Shown here: piece after piece, positions 43,429 to 52,579 of the stretch
Layout of the letters: each line of letters opens with the position of its first letter
How positions within the stretch are numbered: position 1 is the first letter of the stretch
Source: Mycobacterium sp. URHB0044
GTDB lineage: Bacteria > Actinomycetota > Actinomycetes > Mycobacteriales > Mycobacteriaceae
Assembly (NCBI RefSeq): GCF_000620625.1
Contig: NZ_JIAW01000011.1
Location: forward strand, 186,001-250,000
Length of the DNA: 64,000 nt
Direction of reading: 5' to 3'
Made by a program: the position numbers and the translations under genes
The notes under the pieces: model-generated
What the model saw: the letters and a program-made list of their open reading frames with translations, nothing else
The model's database searches: none
Told to the model about the DNA's origin: nothing

Positions 43429-45926
43429 TGCGCGTTCCCTATGGCTGGCTCCGCGACGTCGTCCGAGCCGGCGCACCGGGTTGGGATGCGTCCGTCGACG
43501 AGCTCGAGCGCACGCTGATCGACATCGGCCACGAGGTCGAGGAGATCATCCCGGTCGGGCCGGTCAGCGGTCCGCTGACCGTCGGCGAGGTCGTCGAGAT
43601 CGAGGAGCTCACCGAGTTCAAGAAGCCGATCCGGGCGTGCAAGGTGAACGTCGGCGCCCAGAACGTCGACGGCGCTCCTCGCGACATCGTCTGCGGTGCA
43701 ACGAATTTCAAGGTTGGCGACCTCGTCGTCGTCGCCCTGCCGGGCACCGTCCTGCCCGGCGACTTCACCATCACGGCCCGCAAGACCTACGGGCGCGTTT
43801 CCGACGGCATGATCTGCTCGGCGGCCGAATTGAACCTCGGCGTCGAGCAGTCCGGCATCTTGGTGCTACCGCCGGGGACCGCCGAACCGGGCGCCGACGC
43901 GATCGACGTGGTCGGTCTCGACGACGTGGTGTTCCACCTCGCGATCACGCCGGATCGTGGCTACTGCCTGTCGATTCGCGGGATGGCGCGCGAAATCGCC
44001 TGCGCCTACGACCTCGACTTCGTCGACCCCGCCGACGTCGCTCCGCTGCCCGCGGATGGCGAGGCATGGCCGGTGACCATCCAGCCAGGGACCGGCGTGC
44101 TGCGGTTCGGCCTGCGCCCGGTGACGGGTATCGACCCCGCCGCGGTATCGCCGTGGTGGATGCAACGCCGGTTGCTGCTGAGCGGAATCCGGGCCATCTC
44201 CCCGGCAGTCGACGTGACCAACTACGTGATGCTCGAAATCGGGCATCCGATGCACGCCCACGACCGCACGCTGATCACCGGCGGCTTCGACGTCCGGTTC
44301 GCGACGCCGGGGGAGACGGTGGTCACCCTCGACGACGTGGAACGCCGCCTCGACCCGGCCGACGTCCTGATCGTCGACGACGTCGCGACCGCCGCCATCG
44401 GCGGCGTGATGGGCGCAGGCACCACCGAGGTGCGGGACAGCACCACCGACGTCCTCCTCGAGGCCGCCGTCTGGGATCCGGCAGCGGTATCCCGCACGCA
44501 GCGCCGTCTGCACCTGGTCAGCGAGGCGGGTCGGCGCTACGAACGCACCGTCGACCCCGCCATTTCCGTTGCGGCACTTGATCGTTGCGCGTCACTGCTG
44601 GCCGCCATCGCCAGCGGCACCGTCGAACCGACGCTGACCGACTGGCGCGGTGATCCACCCCGCGACGACTGGTCGCCGCCGCCGGTGAGCATGCCGGTCG
44701 ACCTGCCGGACCGGACCGCGGGCATCGACTACGCCGTGGGCACCACGACCCGTCGCCTGACCCAGATCGGCGCAGCGGTGACGACGTCGGACGGCCAGGT
44801 CACCGCCGTCCCGCCGAGCTGGCGACCCGACCTCAAGCAGCCCGCGGATCTCGTCGAGGAGGTGTTGCGGCTCGAAGGGCTGGACAAGATCCCTTCGGTT
44901 CTGCCGCAGGCACCCCCCGGTCGCGGCCTCACCGCCGGTCAGGCCCGGCGCCGTGCCATCGAGAAGTCCTTGGCGCTCAACGGGTTCGTCGAGATCTTGC
45001 CCACTCCGTTCCTGCCCGCCGGAATATTCGACGCATGGGGACTGGCCGCGGACGATCCGCGCCGGGCGACGGTGTCCGTGCTCAACCCGCTGGAGTCGGA
45101 CCGTCCGCAGCTGGCAACCACGTTGCTGCCGGGGATCCTGGAGGCGTTGGTGCGCAACGTCTCCCGTGGAACCTCCGACGTGGCGTTGTTCGCCATCGAG
45201 CAGATCGCCGAGGCGACGCCGCGGACTCGGGCCCTGCAGCCGATCCCGGTCGACCGACCACCAACCGCCGACGAGATCGCCACCATCGACGATTCGCTGC
45301 CGCGACAACCGGTGCACGTCGCCGCGGTACTGGCCGGCTTGCGGGAACCCGTGGGCCCGTGGGGGCCGGGCAGGCGCGTCGAGGCCTCCGACGCATTCGA
45401 AGTGGTACGGATCATCAGCCGCACCTGCAACGTTGAACTGACGCTGCGCGCAGCGGGCCAGTCGCCGTGGCACCCGGGTCGCTGCGCCGAGATCCTGGTG
45501 GGCGAGACGGTGGTGGGCCACGCGGGCGAGTTGCACCCCGCGGTGATCGAGAGGACCGGTCTGCCGAAGCGCACCTGCGCTGTCGAACTGGACCTCGACG
45601 CCGTGCCGCTGGTCGAGCGGTTGCCGGCGCCCGCGGTGTCGCCGTTCCCGGCGGTGTTCCAGGACGTCAGCCTGATCGTGGCCGACGACGTTGCCGCCCA
45701 GTCGGTCGTCGACGCCGTGCGCGAAGGGGCGGGCGACCTGCTCGAGGACGTCCGCCTGTTCGACGTGTACGTCGGGCCGCAGATCGGTGAGGGTCGCAAG
45801 TCCCTCACCCTCGCACTGCGGTTCAGGGCCGTCGACCGCACGCTCACCGAGGACGAGGCGAGCGCGGCACGCGATGCCGCGGTCGCGCTGGCGGCTGACC
45901 GCGTCGGCGCCACGCAACGCGCTTAG
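43428..45926 (+). CDS. pheT: Phenylalanyl-tRNA synthetase beta subunit
   Basis: Beta subunit, 832 aa. The N-terminal tRNA-binding EMAP-like domain contains CGATNFKVGDLVVVALPGT. B3/B4 editing region with AVDVTNYVMLEIGHPMHAHD, B5 domain, a catalytic-like core, and a C-terminal ferredoxin-fold anticodon domain (FPAVFQDVSLIVADDV to the end). Co-transcribed with pheS by a one-base overlap. Ends 4 bp inside the convergent P450 gene. Confidence 0.97.
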   Translation: MRVPYGWLRDVVRAGAPGWDASVDELERTLIDIGHEVEEIIPVGPVSGPLTVGEVVEIEELTEFKKPIRACKVNVGAQNVDGAPRDIVCGATNFKVGDLVVVALPGTVLPGDFTITARKTYGRVSDGMICSAAELNLGVEQSGILVLPPGTAEPGADAIDVVGLDDVVFHLAITPDRGYCLSIRGMAREIACAYDLDFVDPADVAPLPADGEAWPVTIQPGTGVLRFGLRPVTGIDPAAVSPWWMQRRLLLSGIRAISPAVDVTNYVMLEIGHPMHAHDRTLITGGFDVRFATPGETVVTLDDVERRLDPADVLIVDDVATAAIGGVMGAGTTEVRDSTTDVLLEAAVWDPAAVSRTQRRLHLVSEAGRRYERTVDPAISVAALDRCASLLAAIASGTVEPTLTDWRGDPPRDDWSPPPVSMPVDLPDRTAGIDYAVGTTTRRLTQIGAAVTTSDGQVTAVPPSWRPDLKQPADLVEEVLRLEGLDKIPSVLPQAPPGRGLTAGQARRRAIEKSLALNGFVEILPTPFLPAGIFDAWGLAADDPRRATVSVLNPLESDRPQLATTLLPGILEALVRNVSRGTSDVALFAIEQIAEATPRTRALQPIPVDRPPTADEIATIDDSLPRQPVHVAAVLAGLREPVGPWGPGRRVEASDAFEVVRIISRTCNVELTLRAAGQSPWHPGRCAEILVGETVVGHAGELHPAVIERTGLPKRTCAVELDLDAVPLVERLPAPAVSPFPAVFQDVSLIVADDVAAQSVVDAVREGAGDLLEDVRLFDVYVGPQIGEGRKSLTLALRFRAVDRTLTEDEASAARDAAVALAADRVGATQRA

Positions 45927-47137
45927 CGGCGGCCAGCGGTGTCCAGGGGACGAACCATCAGCCGCGCAGGACTCCGGCCGAGCACCTGACGCCACGGAAT
46001 GTCCACGGGATTCTCGGTCAGCGTTAGCGGTCGGTCGGCGCCGATGACGGCACGCAACGACTCTTCAACCGCTACCTTCGCAAGCGCCGTGCCCAGGCAG
46101 TAATGCGTTCCGGCACCGAAGTTCGGCAACTTGGCCGTATCCGATCTGGTGAAGCGATCCGGGTCGTAGCGGTCGGGTTCCGGCCACACCGATTCGTCAC
46201 GACAAGCCGACGCGATGCAGAGGAAGACCATCGAACCGGTTGGAATCGTCGTGCCGTGCAAGTCGATTGGTGCCACGGCGGTGCGGGGAATGATCGGGAT
46301 GCTCGGCTCCAGACGTATCGTCTCGGCGACAGCGCTGGCCAGTCGATCCTCGTCTTCGCACACTCCGACCAGCTCGTCGAGGTGTTGCAGGGCCACCAGA
46401 ACGCTGCACGGTATCTGGCTGCCGGCCGTGTCATGGCCCGCCACGAGCAGATTGGCGATCATCGTGACGGTTTCGGCGTGCGTCAGTCGGTCGCCGTCGG
46501 CCTCGGCGGCCAACAGCGCAGTGATCAGATCCGGTCCGGGATCCTCGCTTCGGCGGGTCGTCAATTCATCGACGTAACTCTGCAACTCCACGAGCGCAGT
46601 CGTCGCTGCGGTTATCTGGTCGGGAGTCATGACGAAGAAGACGGGGCTCAACGCGTCCGCCCACTTCGTGAAGACCGCGACATCGCTGTCCGGCACACCG
46701 AGCAGGCAACAAATCAGGCGCGTCGCCAACGTCGAGCATGCCGCGACCAAGTCACCACCATCGCGAACGGAAGCTACCCCGGCTGCAGCCATGTCGGCCG
46801 CGGTCGTGCGTAGGGCGTCCACGGATCGGGGCGTAAACGCCCGTGAGACGACCGATCGTATTCGGCGGTGATAGTCGCCTTCCGTGGTGAACATCAAGCT
46901 GCCGTACCAGTCGCGCAGCGGGCCGTCGGCGATGCCCATCAGGTCGAAGAGTGCGAGTCCGATTCCGGTCAGGCGCTGATCGTGGGCAAGCGACTCCAGA
47001 TCGCGTTGGCGCAGAACGATCGTTGCGCCGGTCGTCAGGTCCGTGGCCAGCGGTCCTCGGGCTGCAGCGTCGTGCAGCATTCCGTGCAGATCGCCAGCGA
47101 ATGTTCCGCTCAGGTCGATCGAAGCTTCTACGTCCAT
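45923..47137 (-). CDS. Cytochrome P450
   Basis: A 404-aa soluble P450 monooxygenase. I-helix LLVAGHDTAGSQ, K-helix ETIRLEP (ExxR), and heme loop FGAGTHYCLG with the cysteine ligand. Length and features are of the bacterial class that needs a ferredoxin; none is encoded nearby. ATG 47137 is used because the in-frame codons upstream overlap the argC operator region and TACTGT lies 5 bp before it. In M. tuberculosis this position holds a PE_PGRS gene. The substrate cannot be inferred. Confidence 0.92.
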   Translation of the reverse strand: MDVEASIDLSGTFAGDLHGMLHDAAARGPLATDLTTGATIVLRQRDLESLAHDQRLTGIGLALFDLMGIADGPLRDWYGSLMFTTEGDYHRRIRSVVSRAFTPRSVDALRTTAADMAAAGVASVRDGGDLVAACSTLATRLICCLLGVPDSDVAVFTKWADALSPVFFVMTPDQITAATTALVELQSYVDELTTRRSEDPGPDLITALLAAEADGDRLTHAETVTMIANLLVAGHDTAGSQIPCSVLVALQHLDELVGVCEDEDRLASAVAETIRLEPSIPIIPRTAVAPIDLHGTTIPTGSMVFLCIASACRDESVWPEPDRYDPDRFTRSDTAKLPNFGAGTHYCLGTALAKVAVEESLRAVIGADRPLTLTENPVDIPWRQVLGRSPARLMVRPLDTAGRR

Positions 47138-47142
47138 CTTTA

Positions 47143-47148
47143 ACAGTA
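47143..47148 (-). promoter_or_regulatory. Possible P450 -10 box
   Basis: Minus-strand TACTGT, 5 bp before the ATG at 47137. Confidence 0.35.
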
Positions 47149-47251
47149 TCGAGCAAACATCGCAACGCGTTCGGAGAATGCCTGCCAAGCTCAGTTGCCG
47201 CCTAGCGGCAAGAGCCGTCCGTGTGGCGGCATCTGCGCAGGCAAAATGAAT

Positions 47252-47288
47252 TTGCACCTGCATGCATAACCATGCAGAATCGCTGCAT
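47252..47288 (+). promoter_or_regulatory. ArgR operator array at argC start
   Basis: TGCA tetramers begin at 47253, 47263, 47273 and 47284, a spacing of 10, 10 and 11 bp, with an extra one at 47259. The central pair forms ATGCATAACCATGCAG (47262-47277), which differs little from the 16-bp operator TTGCATAACGATGCAA used in M. tuberculosis ArgR structures. The last site overlaps the argC ATG. This predicts arginine-dependent repression of the operon. Confidence 0.8.
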
Positions 47289-48321
47289 GACTTCAGTGGC
47301 GGTGGCCGGTGCCAGCGGATACGCCGGCGGCGAGATCCTGCGGCTCCTGCTCGGCCATCCGGCCTACGCCGAGGGGCGGCTGACCATCGGCGCGCTGACC
47401 GCCGCCGCGAGCGCGGGTACGGCGCTGACCGAGCACCATCCGCACCTCCTGCCGTTGGCCAACCGCGTCCTCGAGCCTACGGACGCCGAGGTGCTCGCCG
47501 GTCATGACGTGGTGTTCCTCGGCCTGCCGCACGGCCATTCCGCAGCGTTGGCGCAGCAGCTCGGACCCGACACGCTGATCGTCGACTGCGGCGCCGACTT
47601 CCGGCTGACCGACCCCGCCGCGTGGGAGCGGTTCTACGGCTCGACGCATGCCGGCAGCTGGCCCTACGGCCTGCCCGAACTACCCGGCAGCCGCGAGGCG
47701 CTGCGGGGCACCAAGCGCGTCGCCGTGCCGGGCTGTTATCCCACCGCCGCACTGCTCGCCCTGCTGCCCGCGGTGGCAGAGGACCTGGTCGAGCCGGCCG
47801 TCACCGTCGTCGCCGTGAGCGGGACCTCCGGCGCGGGACGCGCCGCCAAGGTCGACCTGCTCGGTTCCGAGGTGATCGGATCCGCACGGGCCTACAACAT
47901 CGGCGGCGCGCACCGGCACACGCCCGAGATCGCCCAGGGCCTGCGCACGGTCACCGACAAGGCCGTCACCGTGTCGTTCACGCCGGTGCTGATACCCACC
48001 TCGCGCGGCATCCTTGCCACCTGCACTGCACGCACGCAGGCCTCGCTGTCCGAGATCCGCGCCGCGTACGAGAAGTTCTACGGCGACGAACCGTTCGTGC
48101 ACCTGCTGCCCGACGGGCAGCTGCCCAAGACCGGTGCGGTCATCGGCAGCAACGCCGCGCAGGTCGCGGTGGCCGTCGACGTCGACGCCGGCGTGCTGGT
48201 GGCGGTGTCCGCCATCGACAACCTGACCAAGGGCACCGGTGGTGCTGCCGTGCAATCGATGAACCTGGCGCTGGGCTGGCCTGAGACCGAAGGACTTTCG
48301 ACCGTGGGAGTGGCACCGTGA
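47287..48321 (+). CDS. argC: N-acetyl-gamma-glutamyl-phosphate reductase
   Basis: NADPH-dependent reduction of N-acetylglutamyl phosphate to the semialdehyde, third step of arginine synthesis. 344 aa. GASGYAGGEILRLL at the N-terminus is the Rossmann loop. GCYPTAALLALLP carries the catalytic cysteine. The GGAHRHTPEIAQGL segment is conserved. The ATG at 47287 gives the family N-terminus MTSVAVAGASG; an in-frame ATG at 47272, inside the operator, would add 5 residues. First gene of argCJBDFRGH, overlapping argJ by 4 bp. Confidence 0.96.
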   Translation: MTSVAVAGASGYAGGEILRLLLGHPAYAEGRLTIGALTAAASAGTALTEHHPHLLPLANRVLEPTDAEVLAGHDVVFLGLPHGHSAALAQQLGPDTLIVDCGADFRLTDPAAWERFYGSTHAGSWPYGLPELPGSREALRGTKRVAVPGCYPTAALLALLPAVAEDLVEPAVTVVAVSGTSGAGRAAKVDLLGSEVIGSARAYNIGGAHRHTPEIAQGLRTVTDKAVTVSFTPVLIPTSRGILATCTARTQASLSEIRAAYEKFYGDEPFVHLLPDGQLPKTGAVIGSNAAQVAVAVDVDAGVLVAVSAIDNLTKGTGGAAVQSMNLALGWPETEGLSTVGVAP

Positions 48322-49541
48322 CCGTCAACCAGGAGCAAACCGACACCACGCGGCTGGTCCGCAGCCAGGGCGTCACCGCACCCGCGGGCTTCCGCGCGAC
48401 CGGAATCTCGGCGGGCATCAAGGCATCCGGCGCACCCGACCTCGCCCTGGTCTTCAACGAGGGACCCGACTACGCGGCCGCCGCCGTGTTCACCCGCAAC
48501 AAGGTCAAGGCCGCGCCGGTGCTGTGGACCCAGCAGGTGATGACCACGCGCCGCCTGCGCGCCGCCATCCTCAACTCCGGCGGAGCCAACGCCTGCACGG
48601 GGCCCGGCGGTTTCCAGGACGCGCACCAGACCGCCGAGGCCGTCGCCGCGGCGTTGTCGGACTGGGGCACCGAGACCGGCGCCATCGAGGTCGCGGTCTG
48701 CTCGACGGGCCTGATCGGGGACCGGCTGCCGATGGACAAGGTCCTCGCCGGTGTCAAGGCGGTCGTGCAGGAGATGGCGGGCGGGCTGACCGGCGGCGTC
48801 GAGGCCGCGCAGGCCATCATGACCACCGATACGGTGCCCAAACAGGTTGCCCTGCACCACGGCGACAACTGGACGGTGGGCGGCATGGCGAAGGGCGCGG
48901 GCATGCTTGCGCCGTCGCTGGCCACGATGCTGTGCGTCATCACCACCGACGCGGTCGCCGACGCCGATGCGCTCGACCGTGCGCTGCGGAATGCCACGGC
49001 GCGCACGTTCGACCGGCTGGACGTCGACGGCAGCTGCTCCACCAACGACACCGTGCTGTTACTGGCGTCGGGCGCCAGCGAGGTGGCGCCCAGCCAGGAC
49101 GACCTGGACGCCGCGCTGCTCGCCGTCTGCGACGACCTCTGCGCGCAACTGCAGGCCGACGCCGAGGGCGTCACCAAGCGGATCGCGGTCACCGTCACCG
49201 GCGCCGCAAGCGAGGACGACGCCGTCGTTGCCGCGCGAGTCATCGCCCGCGACAGCCTGGTCAAGACGGCACTGTTCGGCTCGGACGCCAACTGGGGCCG
49301 GGTGTTGGCCGCGGTCGGCATGGCGCCCGTCGAGCTGGATCCCGACCGGATCGGCGTGGCGTTCAACGGATTCCCCGTCTGCATCGACGGTGTTGGCGCG
49401 CCCGGTGCGCGCGAGGTCGACCTCACGGGCGCCGCCATCGATGTGACCGTCGACCTCGGGATCGGTTCCGCTGCGGCGACCATCCGCACCACGGACCTGT
49501 CGCACGCCTACGTCGAAGAGAACTCGGCCTACAGCTCGTGA
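48318..49541 (+). CDS. argJ: Bifunctional glutamate N-acetyltransferase / ornithine acetyltransferase
   Basis: Makes N-acetylglutamate and releases ornithine by moving the acetyl group back to glutamate (cyclic pathway). 407 aa. It self-cleaves before the Thr in KGAGMLAPSLATML. NSGGANACTG and GSDANWGRVLAAVG are family motifs. GTG start overlaps the argC stop as GTGA. Confidence 0.96.
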   Translation: MTVNQEQTDTTRLVRSQGVTAPAGFRATGISAGIKASGAPDLALVFNEGPDYAAAAVFTRNKVKAAPVLWTQQVMTTRRLRAAILNSGGANACTGPGGFQDAHQTAEAVAAALSDWGTETGAIEVAVCSTGLIGDRLPMDKVLAGVKAVVQEMAGGLTGGVEAAQAIMTTDTVPKQVALHHGDNWTVGGMAKGAGMLAPSLATMLCVITTDAVADADALDRALRNATARTFDRLDVDGSCSTNDTVLLLASGASEVAPSQDDLDAALLAVCDDLCAQLQADAEGVTKRIAVTVTGAASEDDAVVAARVIARDSLVKTALFGSDANWGRVLAAVGMAPVELDPDRIGVAFNGFPVCIDGVGAPGAREVDLTGAAIDVTVDLGIGSAAATIRTTDLSHAYVEENSAYSS

Positions 49542-50419
49542 CCGCGGGAACCACGACAGACATCCACACCAAGGCCGCGGTGTTGGCCGAGGCGCTGCCG
49601 TGGCTGAAGGCGTTGCACGGCAAGGTCGTGGTCGTCAAGTACGGCGGCAACGCGATGACCGACGACGCACTGCGCGCCGCGTTCGCTGCCGACATGGTGT
49701 TCCTGCGCAACTGCGGGATCCACCCCGTCGTCGTACACGGCGGCGGTCCGCAGATCAGCGCCATGCTCAAGAAGCTCGGCATTGCAGGCGATTTCAAGGG
49801 TGGGTTCCGGGTCACGACGCCTGAGGTGCTCGACGTCGCGCGGATGGTGCTGTTCGGTCAGGTCGGAAGGGAACTCGTCGGCCTGATCAATGCCCACGGC
49901 CCGTACGCCGTCGGCATCACCGGTGAGGACGCGAACCTGTTCACCGCCGTCCGGCGCAGCGTCACGGTGGACGGCGTCGCGACCGACATCGGCCTCGTCG
50001 GCGACGTCGAACGTGTCAATGCCGCTGCGATACTGGACCTCATTGCCGCAGGACGCATTCCGGTCGTGTCCACCATCGCGCCCGACGCCGCGGGCGTTGT
50101 GCACAACATCAACGCCGACACCGCCGCCGCGGCCCTGGCCGAGGCGCTGTCGGCCGAGAAGCTGCTGATGCTCACCGACGTCGAGGGGCTGTACACCAGC
50201 TGGCCTGATCGGGGCTCGCTGGTGAAGGAGATCGACGTCGCCACGCTCGCCGGGTTGCTGCCCACGCTCGAATCCGGCATGGTGCCGAAGATCGAGGCGT
50301 GCCTGCGCGCGGTCGCCGGCGGGGTGCCCAGCGCGCACGTCATCGACGGCCGCGTCGAACACTGTGTGCTGGTCGAGTTGTTCACCGACGAGGGTTCTGG
50401 GACGAAGGTGGTGAAGTGA
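49538..50419 (+). CDS. argB: Acetylglutamate kinase
   Basis: Phosphorylates N-acetylglutamate with ATP. 293 aa amino-acid-kinase fold: VVVKYGGNAM near residue 30, VVVHGGGPQISAML, NINADTAAAALAEAL and EKLLMLTDVEGLY. This is the arginine feedback-inhibited step in organisms with the cyclic pathway, and the N-terminal helix (HTKAAVLAEALPWL) needed for hexamer formation is present. GTG start overlaps the argJ stop by 4 bp. Confidence 0.96.
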   Translation: MTAGTTTDIHTKAAVLAEALPWLKALHGKVVVVKYGGNAMTDDALRAAFAADMVFLRNCGIHPVVVHGGGPQISAMLKKLGIAGDFKGGFRVTTPEVLDVARMVLFGQVGRELVGLINAHGPYAVGITGEDANLFTAVRRSVTVDGVATDIGLVGDVERVNAAAILDLIAAGRIPVVSTIAPDAAGVVHNINADTAAAALAEALSAEKLLMLTDVEGLYTSWPDRGSLVKEIDVATLAGLLPTLESGMVPKIEACLRAVAGGVPSAHVIDGRVEHCVLVELFTDEGSGTKVVK

Positions 50420-51615
50420 GCAATACGCAAGCGCTGCAACAGCGTTGGCAGGCCGTGATGATGGACAACTACGGCACGCCTCCGGTCGCACTGGTCAGCG
50501 GCGACGGCGCGGTGGTCACCGACGCCGACGGCCGGTCCTACGTCGATCTGCTCGGCGGCATCGCCGTCAACGTTCTCGGACACCGCCATCCGGCGGTCAT
50601 CGACGCCGTGACCCGTCAGCTGAACATCCTGGGTCACACCTCCAACCTGTACGCCACCGAACCGGGCATTGCGCTCGCGGAGGCGTTGGTGGCGCACCTC
50701 GGCGCCGACACCCATGCGCGGGCGTTCTTCTGCAACTCGGGCACCGAGGCCAACGAGGTCGCCTTCAAGATCACCCGGCTCACGGGTCGGACGAAACTCG
50801 TTGCCGCAGAAGGTGCCTTCCACGGCCGGACCATGGGGTCGCTCGCGCTGACCGGCCAGCCCGCCAAGCAGGCTCCGTTCGCGCCGCTGCCCGGTGACGT
50901 CACGCACGTCCCGTACGGTGACGCCGACGCGTTGGCCGCCGCGGTGACCGACGGCACCGCCGCGGTGTTCCTCGAGCCCATCATGGGGGAGGGCGGCGTC
51001 GTCACGCCGCCGCCGGGCTACCTCGTCGCCGCGCGTGACATCACCGCGAAGCGCGGCGCGCTACTGGTCCTCGACGAGGTGCAGACCGGCGTGGGGCGCA
51101 CCGGAACCTTCTACGCCCATCAACACGACGGCATCACACCCGACATCGTCACGCTGGCAAAGGGACTCGGGGGCGGGCTGCCGATCGGCGCGTGCCTGGC
51201 CATCGGTGACGCCGCCGAGCTGTTGACTCCCGGCCTGCACGGCAGCACATTTGGCGGCAACCCGGTGTGCACCGCCGCCGCCCTCGCGGTACTGAAGACG
51301 CTGGCCGACGAGGATCTGATCAGCCGCGCCGACGTGCTCGGCAAGACGCTGAGCCACGGCATCGAGGCCATCGGTCACCCCTTGATCGACCACGTCCGCG
51401 GCCGCGGTCTGCTGCGCGGCGTGGTGCTCACCGCCCCGCACGCCAAGGCGATCGAGACGGCCGCCAGGGACGCGGGCTTCCTCGTCAACGCCGCCATGCC
51501 CGACGTGATTCGGCTGGCCCCGCCCCTGGTCGTCACCGACGCGCAGATCGAGGCGTTCCTCACCGCCCTGCCCGCCGTCCTCGACACGGCGACGAAAGCG
51601 GCGGAGGCCTCGTGA
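50416..51615 (+). CDS. argD: Acetylornithine aminotransferase
   Basis: PLP-dependent aminotransferase, class III, 399 aa. CNSGTEANEVAFKI (cofactor phosphate contact), LVLDEVQTGVGRTG (PLP Asp) and DIVTLAKGLGGGLPIGA (Schiff-base Lys) are visible. Converts N-acetylglutamate semialdehyde to N-acetylornithine with glutamate. GTG start overlaps argB as GTGA. Confidence 0.96.
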   Translation: MSNTQALQQRWQAVMMDNYGTPPVALVSGDGAVVTDADGRSYVDLLGGIAVNVLGHRHPAVIDAVTRQLNILGHTSNLYATEPGIALAEALVAHLGADTHARAFFCNSGTEANEVAFKITRLTGRTKLVAAEGAFHGRTMGSLALTGQPAKQAPFAPLPGDVTHVPYGDADALAAAVTDGTAAVFLEPIMGEGGVVTPPPGYLVAARDITAKRGALLVLDEVQTGVGRTGTFYAHQHDGITPDIVTLAKGLGGGLPIGACLAIGDAAELLTPGLHGSTFGGNPVCTAAALAVLKTLADEDLISRADVLGKTLSHGIEAIGHPLIDHVRGRGLLRGVVLTAPHAKAIETAARDAGFLVNAAMPDVIRLAPPLVVTDAQIEAFLTALPAVLDTATKAAEAS

Positions 51616-52538
51616 CGTTGCGACACTTCCTGCGCGACGACGACCTGACGCCCGACGAGCAGGCCGAAGTACTGGCGCTGGCAGCCGGACTCAAGAAGGC
51701 GCCGATGAGCCGGCGCCCCCTCGAGGGCCCACGCGGCGTGGCCGTCATCTTCGAGAAGAACTCCACTCGCACCCGGTTCTCGTTCGAGATGGGCATCGCG
51801 CAACTGGGCGGTCACGCCGTCGTCGTGGACGGGCGCAGCACCCAGCTCGGGCGGGAGGAGACGCTGGAGGACACCGGAAGGGTGTTGTCCCGCTACGTCG
51901 ATGCCATCGTGTGGCGCACGTTCGCGCAGGAACGCTTGGCCGCGATGGCCTCTGGCTCGACGGTGCCGATCGTCAACGCGCTGTCCGACGACTTCCATCC
52001 CTGCCAGGTGCTCGCCGACCTGCAGACCCTCGACGAACGCCGCGGCACGTTGTACGGGCTGCGGATGGCGTACTTCGGCGACGGCGCCAACAACATGGCG
52101 CACTCGCTGATGCTGGGCGGCGTGACCGCGGGCATCCACGTCACCATCGCGGCCCCGGCGGGGTTCGAGCCCGACCCGGAGTTCGTCGACGCGGCGCGCA
52201 AGCGGGCGAGCGACACGGGTGCCTCAGTGACGGTGACGAGCGATCCGCATGCCGCCGCCGATGGCGTCGACGTGGTGGTGACGGACACCTGGACGTCGAT
52301 GGGACAGGAGAACGACGGCCTGGACCGGGTGCGCCCGTTCCGCCCGTTCCAGGTCAACGCCGATCTGATGAGTCGTGCCGATCCCGATGCCGTCGTCCTG
52401 CACTGCCTGCCCGCACACCGCGGACACGAGATCACCGACGACGTCCTCGACGGCCCCAGCAGCGCGGTGTGGGACGAGGCGGAGAACCGGCTGCACGCCC
52501 AGAAGGCACTGCTGGTGTGGCTGCTGGAGAGATCATGA
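51612..52538 (+). CDS. argF: Ornithine carbamoyltransferase
   Basis: Joins ornithine and carbamoyl phosphate to citrulline. 308 aa. Carbamoyl phosphate loop EKNSTRTRFSFE, then VDGRSTQLGREETLEDTGRVLSRY, and the ornithine-side motif LHCLPAHRGHEI. GTG start overlaps argD by 4 bp. Its TGA overlaps the ATG of a 14-codon ORF that leads to argR. Confidence 0.97.
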   Translation: MTLRHFLRDDDLTPDEQAEVLALAAGLKKAPMSRRPLEGPRGVAVIFEKNSTRTRFSFEMGIAQLGGHAVVVDGRSTQLGREETLEDTGRVLSRYVDAIVWRTFAQERLAAMASGSTVPIVNALSDDFHPCQVLADLQTLDERRGTLYGLRMAYFGDGANNMAHSLMLGGVTAGIHVTIAAPAGFEPDPEFVDAARKRASDTGASVTVTSDPHAAADGVDVVVTDTWTSMGQENDGLDRVRPFRPFQVNADLMSRADPDAVVLHCLPAHRGHEITDDVLDGPSSAVWDEAENRLHAQKALLVWLLERS

Positions 52539-52579
52539 CTTCGCGAAGACGAGCGCGAACAGGAGTCGAGCGATCATGA
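52535..52579 (+). CDS. 14-codon arginine-rich ORF between argF and argR
   Basis: ATG at 52535 overlaps the argF stop (ATGA), and its own TGA (52577-52579) overlaps the argR ATG in the same way. The peptide is MTSRRRARTGVERS. Its five arginine codons are CGA, AGA, CGA, CGA and CGA, all rare in high-G+C mycobacteria. GGAGAG lies 4 bp before the ATG. It may be translated as a bridge that links argF and argR translation and senses charged tRNA-Arg. The start region also resembles the argR start (GATCATGACTTC occurs at both), so it may have arisen by a 41-bp duplication. Translation is not shown. Confidence 0.45.
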   Translation: MTSRRRARTGVERS

